From Streptomyces sp. NBC_00663 (GTDB taxonomy: Bacteria; Actinomycetota; Actinomycetes; Streptomycetales; Streptomycetaceae): a stretch of DNA of 64,000 nt. A program made the translations under genes and the position numbers. The notes beneath the pieces are model-generated. The model worked only from the letters and a program-made list of their open reading frames with translations. It did no database searches and was not told where the DNA came from. Shown in pieces: positions 57,993 through 64,000 of this stretch (the first letter of the stretch is position 1; each line of letters starts with the position of its first letter). The stretch is taken from the NCBI RefSeq assembly GCF_036226885.1, contig NZ_CP109027.1, forward strand, positions 1,178,001-1,242,000. Reading direction: 5' to 3'.

Positions 57993-58022
57993 GTTGTAGG
58001 CTCGCGGCCAGCGTTGCGGCAA
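57993..58022 (-). promoter_or_regulatory. Putative KARI promoter (TTGCCG-N18-TACAAC)
   Basis: On the minus strand a -35-like TTGCCG (58022-58017) and -10-like TACAAC (57998-57993) are 18 bases apart. The ATG at 57986 begins 6 bases past the -10, so the transcript may be leaderless. The -35 box overlaps the palindrome at 58013-58029. Confidence 0.5.
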
Positions 58023-58029
58023 GCGCAAC
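58013..58029. promoter_or_regulatory. LysR-type binding site (GTTGCG-N5-CGCAAC)
   Basis: GTTGCGGCAAGCGCAAC is a perfect 6-bp inverted repeat with the T-N11-A layout of LysR sites. A nested TTGC-G-GCAA lies at 58014-58022, and a further half-site GTTGC at 58044-58048. It sits between the divergent KARI and LysR genes and covers the KARI -35 box. Confidence 0.6.
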
Positions 58030-58074
58030 ATGTGCAGCGCACTGTTGCAGCAGATGAAAGGTGCAGGTGGGCGG

Positions 58075-58926
58075 GTGCGGGACGATCATCGGGAGCTGCG
58101 TCTGTTTCTGCATCTGGCGCAGTCGCTGAACTTCGGGCGGACGAGTCTCGACTGCCATGTGAGCCCGGCGACGCTGACGCGGACCGTGCAGCGGCTGGAG
58201 GCGGACCTGGGGCACCGGCTGTTCGACCGGGGGCCGCGCGGGGTGTCACTGACGGCCGAGGGGCATCGGTTCCGTGAATACGCCGTCGAGGCACTGGAGT
58301 TGTGGCGGTCCTACCGTGAGGCGCATCCCGATCCGGCCGAACTGACCGGCCGGCTGGCCGTGTTCGCCACGGTGACCGCCTGCCAGGCCCTGCTGCCCGA
58401 CCTGTTGGCCCCGTTCCGCGCCGCGCACCCCCAGGTCCGCCTCGACCTGCGGACCGGCGACGCGGCGGCGGCCCTGGCCCGGCTGGACGAGGGCGAGGTC
58501 GATGTGGCGGTGGCGGGCATCCCGGCGCGGCTGCCGGAGCCGTTGGTGGGGCGGACCGTCGCGGTGACCGGGCTGGTCCCGGTCACGGCCCGGGACCGCC
58601 CCGACCCCGACCTCGAAGGCCCCTTCGTCCTCCCCCACCGCGGGCTCGTCCGTGACGCCGCCGACCGTTGGTTCCGCGCCCGTGGCACGACGCCCGAGGT
58701 GGCCTGTGAACCGGACGGCCACGAAGGGCTGTTGACGCTGGTCGCCCTCGGCTGCGGTACGGGGGTGGTGCCGCGGCTGGTGCTGGAGCACAGCGCGGTG
58801 CGCGAGCGGCTGGCGGTGGTCCCGGCCGATCCGCCGCCCGAGCCGTTCCCGATCGGCTTGTGCGTACGCCGGGCCGACCTGCGCAGACCGCTGGTGGCGG
58901 CCCTGTGGAGCCTCACGGCTCCCTGA
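58075..58926 (+). CDS. LysR-family regulator, IlvY-like
   Basis: A 283-residue LysR protein from GTG 58075. Its start Asp-Asp-His-Arg-Glu-Leu-Arg-Leu-Phe-Leu-His-Leu-Ala-Gln-Ser-Leu-Asn-Phe-Gly-Arg and the helix-turn-helix with Ser-Pro-Ala-Thr-Leu-Thr-Arg-Thr-Val-Gln-Arg-Leu-Glu resemble IlvY, with His/Phe placements that match. The effector domain begins near residue 85. E. coli IlvY activates ilvC in response to acetolactate/acetohydroxybutyrate; the same divergent layout is seen here. The frame is open up to ATG 58030, which would add 15 residues, but the domain starts after the GTG. It ends 3 bases before the convergent isomerase-like gene. Confidence 0.83.
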   Translation: MRDDHRELRLFLHLAQSLNFGRTSLDCHVSPATLTRTVQRLEADLGHRLFDRGPRGVSLTAEGHRFREYAVEALELWRSYREAHPDPAELTGRLAVFATVTACQALLPDLLAPFRAAHPQVRLDLRTGDAAAALARLDEGEVDVAVAGIPARLPEPLVGRTVAVTGLVPVTARDRPDPDLEGPFVLPHRGLVRDAADRWFRARGTTPEVACEPDGHEGLLTLVALGCGTGVVPRLVLEHSAVRERLAVVPADPPPEPFPIGLCVRRADLRRPLVAALWSLTAP

Positions 58927-58929
58927 GGT

Positions 58930-59379
58930 TCACCGGCCCTCGACGTCCAGGCGCCCGACGCGCTCCACGTTCGCCCGGTCCTCGGCGTCCTCGCTCGCCT
59001 CCGCGGCGAACCAGGCGTCGAGAATCTCCTTCATCAGGGGCTCGGAGGTGAGGCGCAGGCCGAGGGCGAGGACGTTCGCGTCGTTCCAGCGGCGGGCGCC
59101 GTCCGCGGTGTAGGCGTCGGTGCACAGGGCGGCCCGGATACCGGGGACCTTGTTCGCGGCGATCGACGCTCCTGTGCCGGTCCAGCAGCACACGACCGCC
59201 TGGTCCGCCGTCCCGGCGGCGACGTCCCGGGCCGCCGCCTCCGAGCAGGCGGCCCACTGGGGGTCGGCGCCGGGTTCGAGGGCCCCGTGGGTGGTCACCT
59301 CGTGGCCGCGTTCGCGCAGGTCGGCGACAAGGGCGCGGGCGACGGGTTCGTCCATGTCGGAGGAGACTGAGATCCGCAT
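58930..59379 (-). CDS. RpiB/LacAB-family sugar-phosphate isomerase
   Basis: A 149-residue protein matching the ribose-5-phosphate isomerase B fold. Ala-Ala-Asn-Lys-Val-Pro-Gly-Ile-Arg-Ala-Ala-Leu-Cys and Trp-Asn-Asp-Ala-Asn-Val-Leu-Ala-Leu-Gly-Leu-Arg are almost diagnostic. The active-site area reads Cys-Cys-Trp-Thr-Gly-Thr-Gly-Ala-Ser. Here the His usual after Leu-Cys (Cys-His-Asp) is Thr-Asp, so substrate or activity may differ. ATG 59379 is the only good start. It probably isomerises an aldose phosphate, possibly a 6-phosphate of an unusual sugar. No sugar gene is adjacent. Confidence 0.83.
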   Translation of the reverse strand: MRISVSSDMDEPVARALVADLRERGHEVTTHGALEPGADPQWAACSEAAARDVAAGTADQAVVCCWTGTGASIAANKVPGIRAALCTDAYTADGARRWNDANVLALGLRLTSEPLMKEILDAWFAAEASEDAEDRANVERVGRLDVEGR

Positions 59380-59408
59380 GCCGGTGACCCTACGCGCCGG
59401 TCCGTGGA

Positions 59409-59449
59409 CACGGCCCCCTGGATGCCGGCTACCAGGGGATGGGGCCGTG
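59409..59449 (-). terminator. Interrupted hairpin at the end of the SDR gene
   Basis: CACGGCC (59409-59415) pairs with GGCCGTG (59443-59449), and CCCTGG with CCAGGG inside it, with a short bulge and a 10-base loop. The right arm overlaps the last codons of the leftward SDR gene, so it lies at its 3' end. Confidence 0.5.
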
Positions 59450-60136
59450 GACGTCGAAGTAGCCGCCGGTCGGCCCGTCCGGCCCGGTCCGCGCCATGCG
59501 CACGATGATCTCGGCGCCCTGTTCGACGGTCTGGGTTCCGGTGCCGCCGTTGAGGTCGGTGCCGGTGAAGCCGGGCTCGACTGCGTTGACGCGGATCGCG
59601 GGGAACGCCTTCGCGTACTGCACGGTGATCATGTTGACCGCGGTCTTGGACGACGGGTAGGCGACGGCCGGGTAGAAGTGCGCCGGGGAGTCCGGGTCGG
59701 ACAGCCGGGTCAGGGAGCCCAGACCGCTGCTGACGTTCACCACGACGGGCGCGGCGGACTTCTGGAGCAGCGGCAGGAAGGCGTGCAGGACGCGGACGAC
59801 ACCGAAGACGTTCGTCTCGAACACCGTCCGCATCTCGTCGGCGGTGGTGTCGGCGGCGCCGGGGATGCCGTTGTCCTCGCCCCGCACCTCGATGCCCGCG
59901 TTGTTGATCAGGACGTCGAGGCCGCCCTCGGCCTCGACGGTCTTGGCGGCCGCGGCGACGGACGCGTCGTCGGTGACGTCGACGAGGACGAACCGGGCGC
60001 CCAGCTGCTCGGCGGCACGGCGTCCGCGCTCCTCGTCGCGGGCGCCGACGTAGACGGTGTGACCTGCTTCGACGAGTCGGCGGGCGGTCTCGAAGCCCAG
60101 TCCCTTGTTCGCTCCGGTGATCAGTGTGGTGGTCAT
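59429..60136 (-). CDS. SDR-family oxidoreductase
   Basis: A 235-residue classical SDR. Ile-Thr-Gly-Ala-Asn-Lys-Gly-Leu-Gly is the cofactor motif, Ile-Asn-Asn-Ala-Gly the NNAG, Val-Ser-Ser-Gly with Tyr-Pro-Ser-Ser-Lys the catalytic set. Gly-Ala-Arg-Asp-Glu-Glu-Arg-Gly after the second strand favours NADPH. The short C-terminus ends Gly-Gly-Tyr-Phe-Asp. Substrate unknown. It is divergent, across 101 bases, from a MmyB-type regulator, a pairing often seen with SDR genes; the regulator probably controls it. Confidence 0.87.
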   Translation of the reverse strand: MTTTLITGANKGLGFETARRLVEAGHTVYVGARDEERGRRAAEQLGARFVLVDVTDDASVAAAAKTVEAEGGLDVLINNAGIEVRGEDNGIPGAADTTADEMRTVFETNVFGVVRVLHAFLPLLQKSAAPVVVNVSSGLGSLTRLSDPDSPAHFYPAVAYPSSKTAVNMITVQYAKAFPAIRVNAVEPGFTGTDLNGGTGTQTVEQGAEIIVRMARTGPDGPTGGYFDVHGPIPW

Positions 60137-60192
60137 GGCTCCACGGTCCCGCCGGGCCGGGCGGACAGCCAGACGACTCTTCTTCCTGGGAC

Positions 60193-60204
60193 TACCAGTA
60201 CCAG
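60193..60204. promoter_or_regulatory. Tandem TACCAG sites between SDR and MmyB-type genes
   Basis: TACCAG is repeated directly at 60193-60198 and 60199-60204. The pair lies inside CCTGG-N11-CCAGG (60185-60205). Its location in the middle of the 101-bp divergent gap makes it a candidate binding site of the regulator at 60238. Confidence 0.4.
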
Positions 60205-60237
60205 GCACCCGCCCGGCCGACGCGGTTGACTGGAGGC

Positions 60238-61077
60238 ATGACGACGACGGATCTGGGGCAGGCGCTGCGCCGCTGGCGGGACCGGGTCGCGCCGGAGACC
60301 GCGGGGCTGCCCGTCGGGGGTCAGCGGCGCGCGGCGGGACTGCGGCGCGAGGAACTGGCGCTGCTGGCGGGGATCTCGGTCGACTACGTGACCCGGCTCG
60401 AACAGGGCAGGGCGGCCCGTCCGTCGGGGCAGGTCGTGGAGGCGTTGGCGCGGGCGCTCCGGCTGTCGGGGGACGAGCGGGCGTATCTGTTCCGGCTGGC
60501 GGGGCTGGTGCCGCCGGGGCCGGAGACGGTGCCCGCGTATCTCACGCCGAGCGTGCAGCGGCTGCTGGACCGGCTGGTGGACACGCCGGTCGGGGTGTCC
60601 GACGCGGCGATGACGCTGCTGGTCGCCAATCCGATGTACGCGGCGCTGATGGGTGATCCGTCGGGTTGGAGCGGCTTCGAGCGCAACGGGGTGTGGCGCA
60701 ACTTCCTGGGTGCGCCGACCCGGGTGCGGCACACTCCCGAGGAGCGGCGCGCGTTCGAGGCCGGCATGGTGGCGGAGCTGCGGGCCACGGTCGGCCGTTA
60801 TCCCGCCGACCGGCAACTGCGGCGGCTGGTCGCGGAGTTGCGGGCGGGCAGTGAGCGGTTCGCCGAGCTGTGGGACGCGGGGGTCGTGGGCCGGCTCCAG
60901 GCCTCCCGCAAGACGATCGAGCACCCCCAGGTGGGCCCGCTGACGCTGGACTGCGATCTGCTGCGGGTGGAGGGCAACGACCTGCACATCCTGGTGTATT
61001 CGGCGGAGCCGGGCACCGAGGCGGCGGAGAAGCTCGCGCTCGTCTCCGTCCTCGGTACGCAGTCACTCGTGGGTTAG
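60238..61077 (+). CDS. XRE helix-turn-helix regulator with MmyB-like ligand domain
   Basis: A 279-residue regulator. The N-terminal XRE domain reads Arg-Arg-Ala-Ala-Gly-Leu-Arg-Arg-Glu-Glu-Leu-Ala-Leu-Leu-Ala-Gly-Ile-Ser-Val-Asp-Tyr and Arg-Leu-Glu-Gln-Gly-Arg. After about residue 100 a PAS-like MmyB domain follows, with Ala-Asn-Pro-Met-Tyr-Ala-Ala-Leu and Phe-Leu-Gly-Ala-Pro-Thr-Arg, near the pattern of the fatty-acid-binding MmyB family. It probably binds the small ligand of the divergent SDR's substrate class and controls that gene. GGAGG lies only one base before ATG 60238, unusually close. Confidence 0.85.
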   Translation: MTTTDLGQALRRWRDRVAPETAGLPVGGQRRAAGLRREELALLAGISVDYVTRLEQGRAARPSGQVVEALARALRLSGDERAYLFRLAGLVPPGPETVPAYLTPSVQRLLDRLVDTPVGVSDAAMTLLVANPMYAALMGDPSGWSGFERNGVWRNFLGAPTRVRHTPEERRAFEAGMVAELRATVGRYPADRQLRRLVAELRAGSERFAELWDAGVVGRLQASRKTIEHPQVGPLTLDCDLLRVEGNDLHILVYSAEPGTEAAEKLALVSVLGTQSLVG

Positions 61078-61084
61078 GGCCCGT

Positions 61085-61190
61085 CCTTCCGGACCGTCCG
61101 GGGCCGCGGGCCTAGCCGACCGCCTCGGCTTGTCCTTCCGGACCGTCCGGGGCCTTCCGGACCGCCCGGAGCCTTCCGGACCGTCCGGGG
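61085..61190. repeat. Four copies of a palindromic 19-mer plus a duplicated 45-bp segment
   Basis: A 19-mer CCTTCCGGACCGTCCGGGG occurs at 61085-61103, 61134-61152, 61153-61171 (two changes) and 61172-61190. Each contains CCGGAC-C-GTCCGG, a perfect hairpin in the exact copies. The 45 bases at 61085-61129 are identical to 61172-61216, which is the 3' end of the ROK gene with its stop codon, so the array arose by duplication of that end. The gene-side copy lies directly downstream of the ROK stop at 61199, so the hairpins may act as tandem terminators for both flanking genes. Confidence 0.9.
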
Positions 61191-61198
61191 CCGCGGGC

Positions 61199-62449
61199 CT
61201 AGCCGACCGCCTCGGCCAGTGCCCTCAGCGGGTCGTCCAGCACCGGCTGCCACGCCAACTCGGCCGCTCCGACCAGGCTGTTGTGGTCCAGCGTGCAGGC
61301 GAGGATCGGGACGCCGCCGCTCTGCCCCCACAGGCTGCGGTCGGCGACGACCGCGCGCAGCCGGTCGGGGGCGGCGGCGAGCAGGGTGCGGTGCAGGCCG
61401 CCGAGGATGATCCGGTCGGGGTTGAGGATGTTCACCAGTCCCGCGAGGCCCAGGCCGAGGCGGTCGACGAGGGTCTCGGCGGCGGTGCGGACGGCCGGGT
61501 CGTCGTAGTGGTCGCGGATCAGTTCGTTGGCCTGCTGGAGCAGCGACACCACCGGGCCGGGCTCGCGCCCCGCGGCCGTGAGGAGGGCCAGCGGGTCGGC
61601 CTCGACGTCGAGGCAGCCGCGGCTGCCGCAGTGGCAGGGGCGGCCCTCGGGGTTGACGGTGAGGTGGCCGACTTCGAGGGCCAGGCCCGAACTGCCCGTG
61701 TGCAGACGGCCGTCGAGGACGAGCGCGCCACCGACGCCCCGGTGTCCGGTGGCCACGCAGAGCAGGTCGCGGGCGCCGCGGCCCGCGCCGTGCCGGTGCT
61801 CGGCGAGTGCGGCGAGGTTGACGTCGTTGCCCGCGAACGCCGGCCCGGTGATGCCGGCCGCGCGCACGCACTCCGCGAAGATCCGCCGGACGGGCGCGCC
61901 CACGGGCCAGGCCAGGTGGAGCGGGTTGAGCGCGGTGCCGTCGGGTTCGGCGACCGCGGACGGCACGGCGAGACCGGCGCCGACGCAGCGCAGGCCGGTG
62001 GTGCGCAGCAGGTCGGCGCCGGCCTCGACGACCGAGCCGATGATCTTCGCCGGGTCGGCGTCGACGGTCTCGCGGGCGGGCGCGGTGGCGGCGATCCGGC
62101 CGCCGAGACCGACCAGTGCCGCCCGGAATCCGTCGGCGTGCACCTGGGCGGCGAGAACGACGGGGCCGTCCTCGGCGACCGCGAGCCGGTGCGAGGGCCG
62201 GCCCTGGGAACCCGCGGCGGCGCCGGGCCGGGCGTCGACCCTGATCAGCCCGAGCGCCTCCAGCTCGGCGGCGACCGCTCCGGCGGTGGCGCGCGTCACG
62301 CCGAGTTCGGCGGTGAGCACGGCCCGGGTCGGGGCGCGTCCGGTGTGCACGAGCTCCAGTGCGGGCCCGAGCGCACCGCGCCCCCGGTCCAACCGCGTCC
62401 TCGAGGTGGTCCCTTCCCCCGCCGGCCGGGGGTCCGCGTCGCCGCTCAT
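61199..62449 (-). CDS. ROK-family transcriptional regulator
   Basis: A 416-residue NagC/Mlc-like protein. An N-terminal winged helix (Leu-Thr-Ala-Glu-Leu-Gly-Val-Thr-Arg-Ala-Thr-Ala-Gly-Ala-Val-Ala) is followed by a ROK domain with Ala-Gly-Asn-Asp-Val-Asn-Leu-Ala-Ala-Leu-Ala-Glu, Gly-His-Arg-Gly-Val-Gly-Gly-Ala and Cys-His-Cys-Gly-Ser-Arg-Gly-Cys, a zinc site. The residue after the last cysteine pair is Leu-Asp rather than the usual Leu-Glu. It may sense a sugar or amino sugar. The 3' end lies inside the repeat array. Next upstream is the disrupted alkB. Confidence 0.85.
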   Translation of the reverse strand: MSGDADPRPAGEGTTSRTRLDRGRGALGPALELVHTGRAPTRAVLTAELGVTRATAGAVAAELEALGLIRVDARPGAAAGSQGRPSHRLAVAEDGPVVLAAQVHADGFRAALVGLGGRIAATAPARETVDADPAKIIGSVVEAGADLLRTTGLRCVGAGLAVPSAVAEPDGTALNPLHLAWPVGAPVRRIFAECVRAAGITGPAFAGNDVNLAALAEHRHGAGRGARDLLCVATGHRGVGGALVLDGRLHTGSSGLALEVGHLTVNPEGRPCHCGSRGCLDVEADPLALLTAAGREPGPVVSLLQQANELIRDHYDDPAVRTAAETLVDRLGLGLAGLVNILNPDRIILGGLHRTLLAAAPDRLRAVVADRSLWGQSGGVPILACTLDHNSLVGAAELAWQPVLDDPLRALAEAVG

Positions 62450-62485
62450 GAGGGCGAGTCTCCCATGATCCGCGGCACGGCAGAT

Positions 62486-63185
62486 CTACAGGCCGCTGAC
62501 TCTGAGCGTGATGTTCAGCCGCCCGGTCAGCCCCAACTCCGGCGGCGCCGTGCCCGGGTACACCTTGGGCACCCCGTGGTACGCGAGCCGCGAGGGCCCG
62601 CCGAACACGAAGAGGTCACCGCTGCGCAGCTCCACGTCCGTGTAGGGCCGGGTCCGGGTCTCGGGGTTGCCGAAGCGGAAGAGACAGCTGTCACCGAGGC
62701 TGAAGGACACGACCGGCTCGTCCGACTTCTCGTCACTGTCGCGGTGCATGCCCATGCGGGCGTCGCCGTCGTAGAAATTGATCAGTGCGATGTCGTACGA
62801 CGGGGGTGTCGCCCCCAGTGCCTCCCGCACCGCACGCGCGCCCAGCTCCCCCAGCCACGCGGGGAGCGGCTTCACCGGGGAACCGTCCCCGTCGACGACC
62901 GTGCGGGCGTAGCCGTACGGGTACCAGTGCCAGCCCAGACACACCTGCCGTGCGGTCATCGTGCCGCCCCCGGGTGTGCGCACCGTCCGCAGCCCGGCCG
63001 GCGGACGGGCCCAGTCCCGGCAGGCCCCCGGGTGTGCGCACCGTCCGCAGCCCGGCCGGCGGACGGGCCCAGTCCCGGCAGGCCTCCAGCAGCTCACGCT
63101 GCCGCCCGGCGTCGAGCCAGTCGGGTACGTGCACCGCGCCCGGCGCAACCTCCGTACGGGACCTGGGGAACAGCTCGCCATCCAT
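62486..63185 (-). pseudogene. alkB: AlkB-like 2-oxoglutarate/Fe(II) dioxygenase, frameshifted by a 58-bp tandem duplication
   Basis: Two reading frames together encode one AlkB protein. The first starts at ATG 63185 and runs through Cys-Arg-Asp-Trp-Ala-Arg-Pro-Pro-Ala-Gly-Leu-Arg-Thr-Val-Arg-Thr-Pro-Gly-Gly. A perfect 58-bp repeat then repeats that coding segment in another frame, which continues Met-Thr-Ala-Arg-Gln-Val-Cys-Leu-Gly-Trp-His-Trp and carries the catalytic core: His-Arg-Asp (HxD), Tyr-His-Gly (distal His) and Arg-Leu-Asn-Ile-Thr-Leu-Arg (2-oxoglutarate). Since 58 is not a multiple of three, the full protein cannot be made. Removing one copy restores a continuous frame. Translation from ATG 62959 could still give a core lacking the first part. 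A sequencing artefact is possible. Confidence 0.85.
62966..63081. repeat. Perfect 58-bp tandem duplication inside alkB
   Basis: Bases 62966-63023 and 63024-63081 are identical, starting GCCCCCGGGTGTGCGCACCG, and the match goes on for three more bases. The two copies are direct and adjacent. The inserted length shifts the alkB frame by one base. Confidence 0.95.
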
Positions 63186-63240
63186 GAGCCCATCTTCCCG
63201 GAGAAGCCCTGAGCTGCGGCTCCGCTAGCCTGGACGCACG

Positions 63241-64000
63241 ATGAACGACCGTATGGCAACACCCTGGGGCGAGCTCGCGCTGGCCCGATTCCCCGAGGAC
63301 CCGCGTGACCGGCTGCGTGCCTGGGACGCCGCGGACGACTATCTGCTGCGGCACCTCCAGGGGGTCGACCTGTCCGGCACGGTCGTGGTGCTGGGCGACC
63401 GGTGGGGTGCGCTGGTCACCGCGCTGGCGGCGCACGGGCCGACGCAGATCACGGATTCTTATCTGAGCCAGGAGGCGACCCGGGCCAATCTCGCCCGCAA
63501 CGGTGTCGGGACCGGCACGGTGCGGCTGCTGACGACACAGGACCCGCCGCCGGGGCGGATCGACGTCCTGCTGGTCCGGGTGCCGAAGAGCCTGGCCCTG
63601 CTGGAGGACCAGTTGCTGCGCCTCGCGCCCGGGGTGCACGAGGGCACGGTCGTCGTCGGCGCCGGCATGGTGAAGGAGATCCACACCTCCACGCTCAGGC
63701 TCTTCGAGCGGATCATCGGACCGACCCGCACCTCGCTGGCCGAGAAGAAGGCGCGGCTGATCTTCAGCACCCCGGAGGCGCCCGGCAAGGACACCGCCAC
63801 CCCTTGGCCGTACCGGTATGCGCTGCCCGAGGACATCGGGCCGGTCTCGGGGCGGACCGTCGTCAACCACGCGGGGGTCTTCTGCGCCGACCGCCTCGAC
63901 ATCGGCACCCGGTTCTTCCTCCAGCATCTGCCGGACACGCGCGGGGCGGCGCGCGTGGTCGACCTGGGCTGCGGCAACGGGGTCGTGGGGACGGCGGTGG
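63241..64000 (+). CDS. RlmG/RsmC-like rRNA guanine-N2 methyltransferase, N-terminal part (runs off window)
   Basis: The frame is open from ATG 63241 to the window end, 253 residues without a stop. It begins Pro-Trp-Gly-Glu-Leu-Ala-Leu-Ala-Arg-Phe-Pro and has a degenerate first methyltransferase-like fold (Val-Val-Val-Leu-Gly-Asp-Arg-Trp-Gly). A linker with Pro-Trp-Pro-Tyr-Arg-Tyr and Val-Val-Asn-His-Ala-Gly-Val-Phe-Cys follows, then the true SAM motif Val-Val-Asp-Leu-Gly-Cys-Gly-Asn-Gly-Val-Val-Gly just before the edge. This two-fold layout matches RsmC/RlmG enzymes, which methylate a guanine of rRNA. ATG 63253 is an alternative start. It is divergent from alkB. Confidence 0.82.
   Translation, partial: MNDRMATPWGELALARFPEDPRDRLRAWDAADDYLLRHLQGVDLSGTVVVLGDRWGALVTALAAHGPTQITDSYLSQEATRANLARNGVGTGTVRLLTTQDPPPGRIDVLLVRVPKSLALLEDQLLRLAPGVHEGTVVVGAGMVKEIHTSTLRLFERIIGPTRTSLAEKKARLIFSTPEAPGKDTATPWPYRYALPEDIGPVSGRTVVNHAGVFCADRLDIGTRFFLQHLPDTRGAARVVDLGCGNGVVGTAV

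Noticed and set aside
62733..63185. Separate 150-residue protein from ATG 63185
   Set aside because: After the duplicated segment it reads in a frame of nonsense Arg/Gly-rich sequence; it is the front half of the frameshifted alkB, not an independent gene.
1..64000. Mobile element, prophage or genomic island boundary
   Set aside because: No transposase, integrase, tRNA or flanking direct repeats were recognised; codon use looks uniform by eye.

Overview
The window looks like chromosomal DNA of a Streptomyces or a close actinomycete. GC content is very high, GTG and TTG starts are common, neighbouring genes are often coupled by 1-8 nt overlaps, and the families are typical of that group (F420-type LLM oxidoreductase, Rv1733c-like membrane protein, HpnB-like glycosyltransferase, MmyB-type regulator, DUF6643-like and TerD-like proteins). 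I saw no rRNA, tRNA, CRISPR array, insertion sequence or phage gene.

1-20.6 kb is an exopolysaccharide locus. It holds the end of a Wzx-like flippase, a beta-helix lipoprotein, glycosyltransferases (1.9, 4.4, 8.1 and 19.7 kb), two SAM methyltransferases, a fused Wzz-Wzy-like membrane protein, a second small Wzz-like protein and a 1198-residue secreted multidomain protein. A leftward operon at 12.9-19.4 kb encodes a sugar-phosphate transferase, a Gfo/Idh/MocA oxidoreductase, an NAD-dependent epimerase, two DegT-family aminotransferases and a NeuD/PglD-like acyltransferase. Together these would make an (N-acylated) amino sugar, load the first sugar on a polyprenyl carrier, extend, methylate, flip and polymerise the repeat unit.

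20.6-31.6 kb is transport and metabolism: an MFS exporter with a TolB-like membrane protein, a divergent sulfonate/nitrate-type ABC importer paired with an LLM flavin oxidoreductase, an MHS-family transporter facing a GAF/PucR-type regulator, a 3-hydroxybutyrate dehydrogenase and a Nudix hydrolase.

31.5-49.9 kb is largely housekeeping and envelope: apolipoprotein N-acyltransferase, an O-antigen-ligase-like membrane protein, a glutamate-racemase-like protein, an HpnB-like glycosyltransferase, a two-domain TerD protein, a MOSC protein, a beta-helix/AAA+ fusion, a membrane hydrolase whose alpha/beta fold is interrupted by membrane segments, a DeoR regulator, a SRPBCC protein, a cysteine-synthase-family enzyme and an anti-sigma-like ATPase.

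49.9-64 kb is accessory-like: an FtsX-type ABC system divergent from a TetR regulator across a strong palindrome; a TetR-DUF4865-phosphotriesterase-DUF1272-tautomerase gene string containing seven perfect GATGAGC heptamers; a plant-type ketol-acid reductoisomerase divergent from a LysR (IlvY-like) regulator; an RpiB-like isomerase; an SDR/MmyB-type pair; a ROK regulator followed by palindromic 19-mers; an alkB gene frameshifted by a perfect 58-bp tandem duplication; and the start of an rRNA-methyltransferase-like gene.

The strongest leads are the plant-type KARI with its LysR site and putative leaderless promoter, the alkB duplication, the heptamer tract, the beta-helix/AAA+ fusion and the TetR operator. 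All family names come from recognising motifs by eye, not from database searches.
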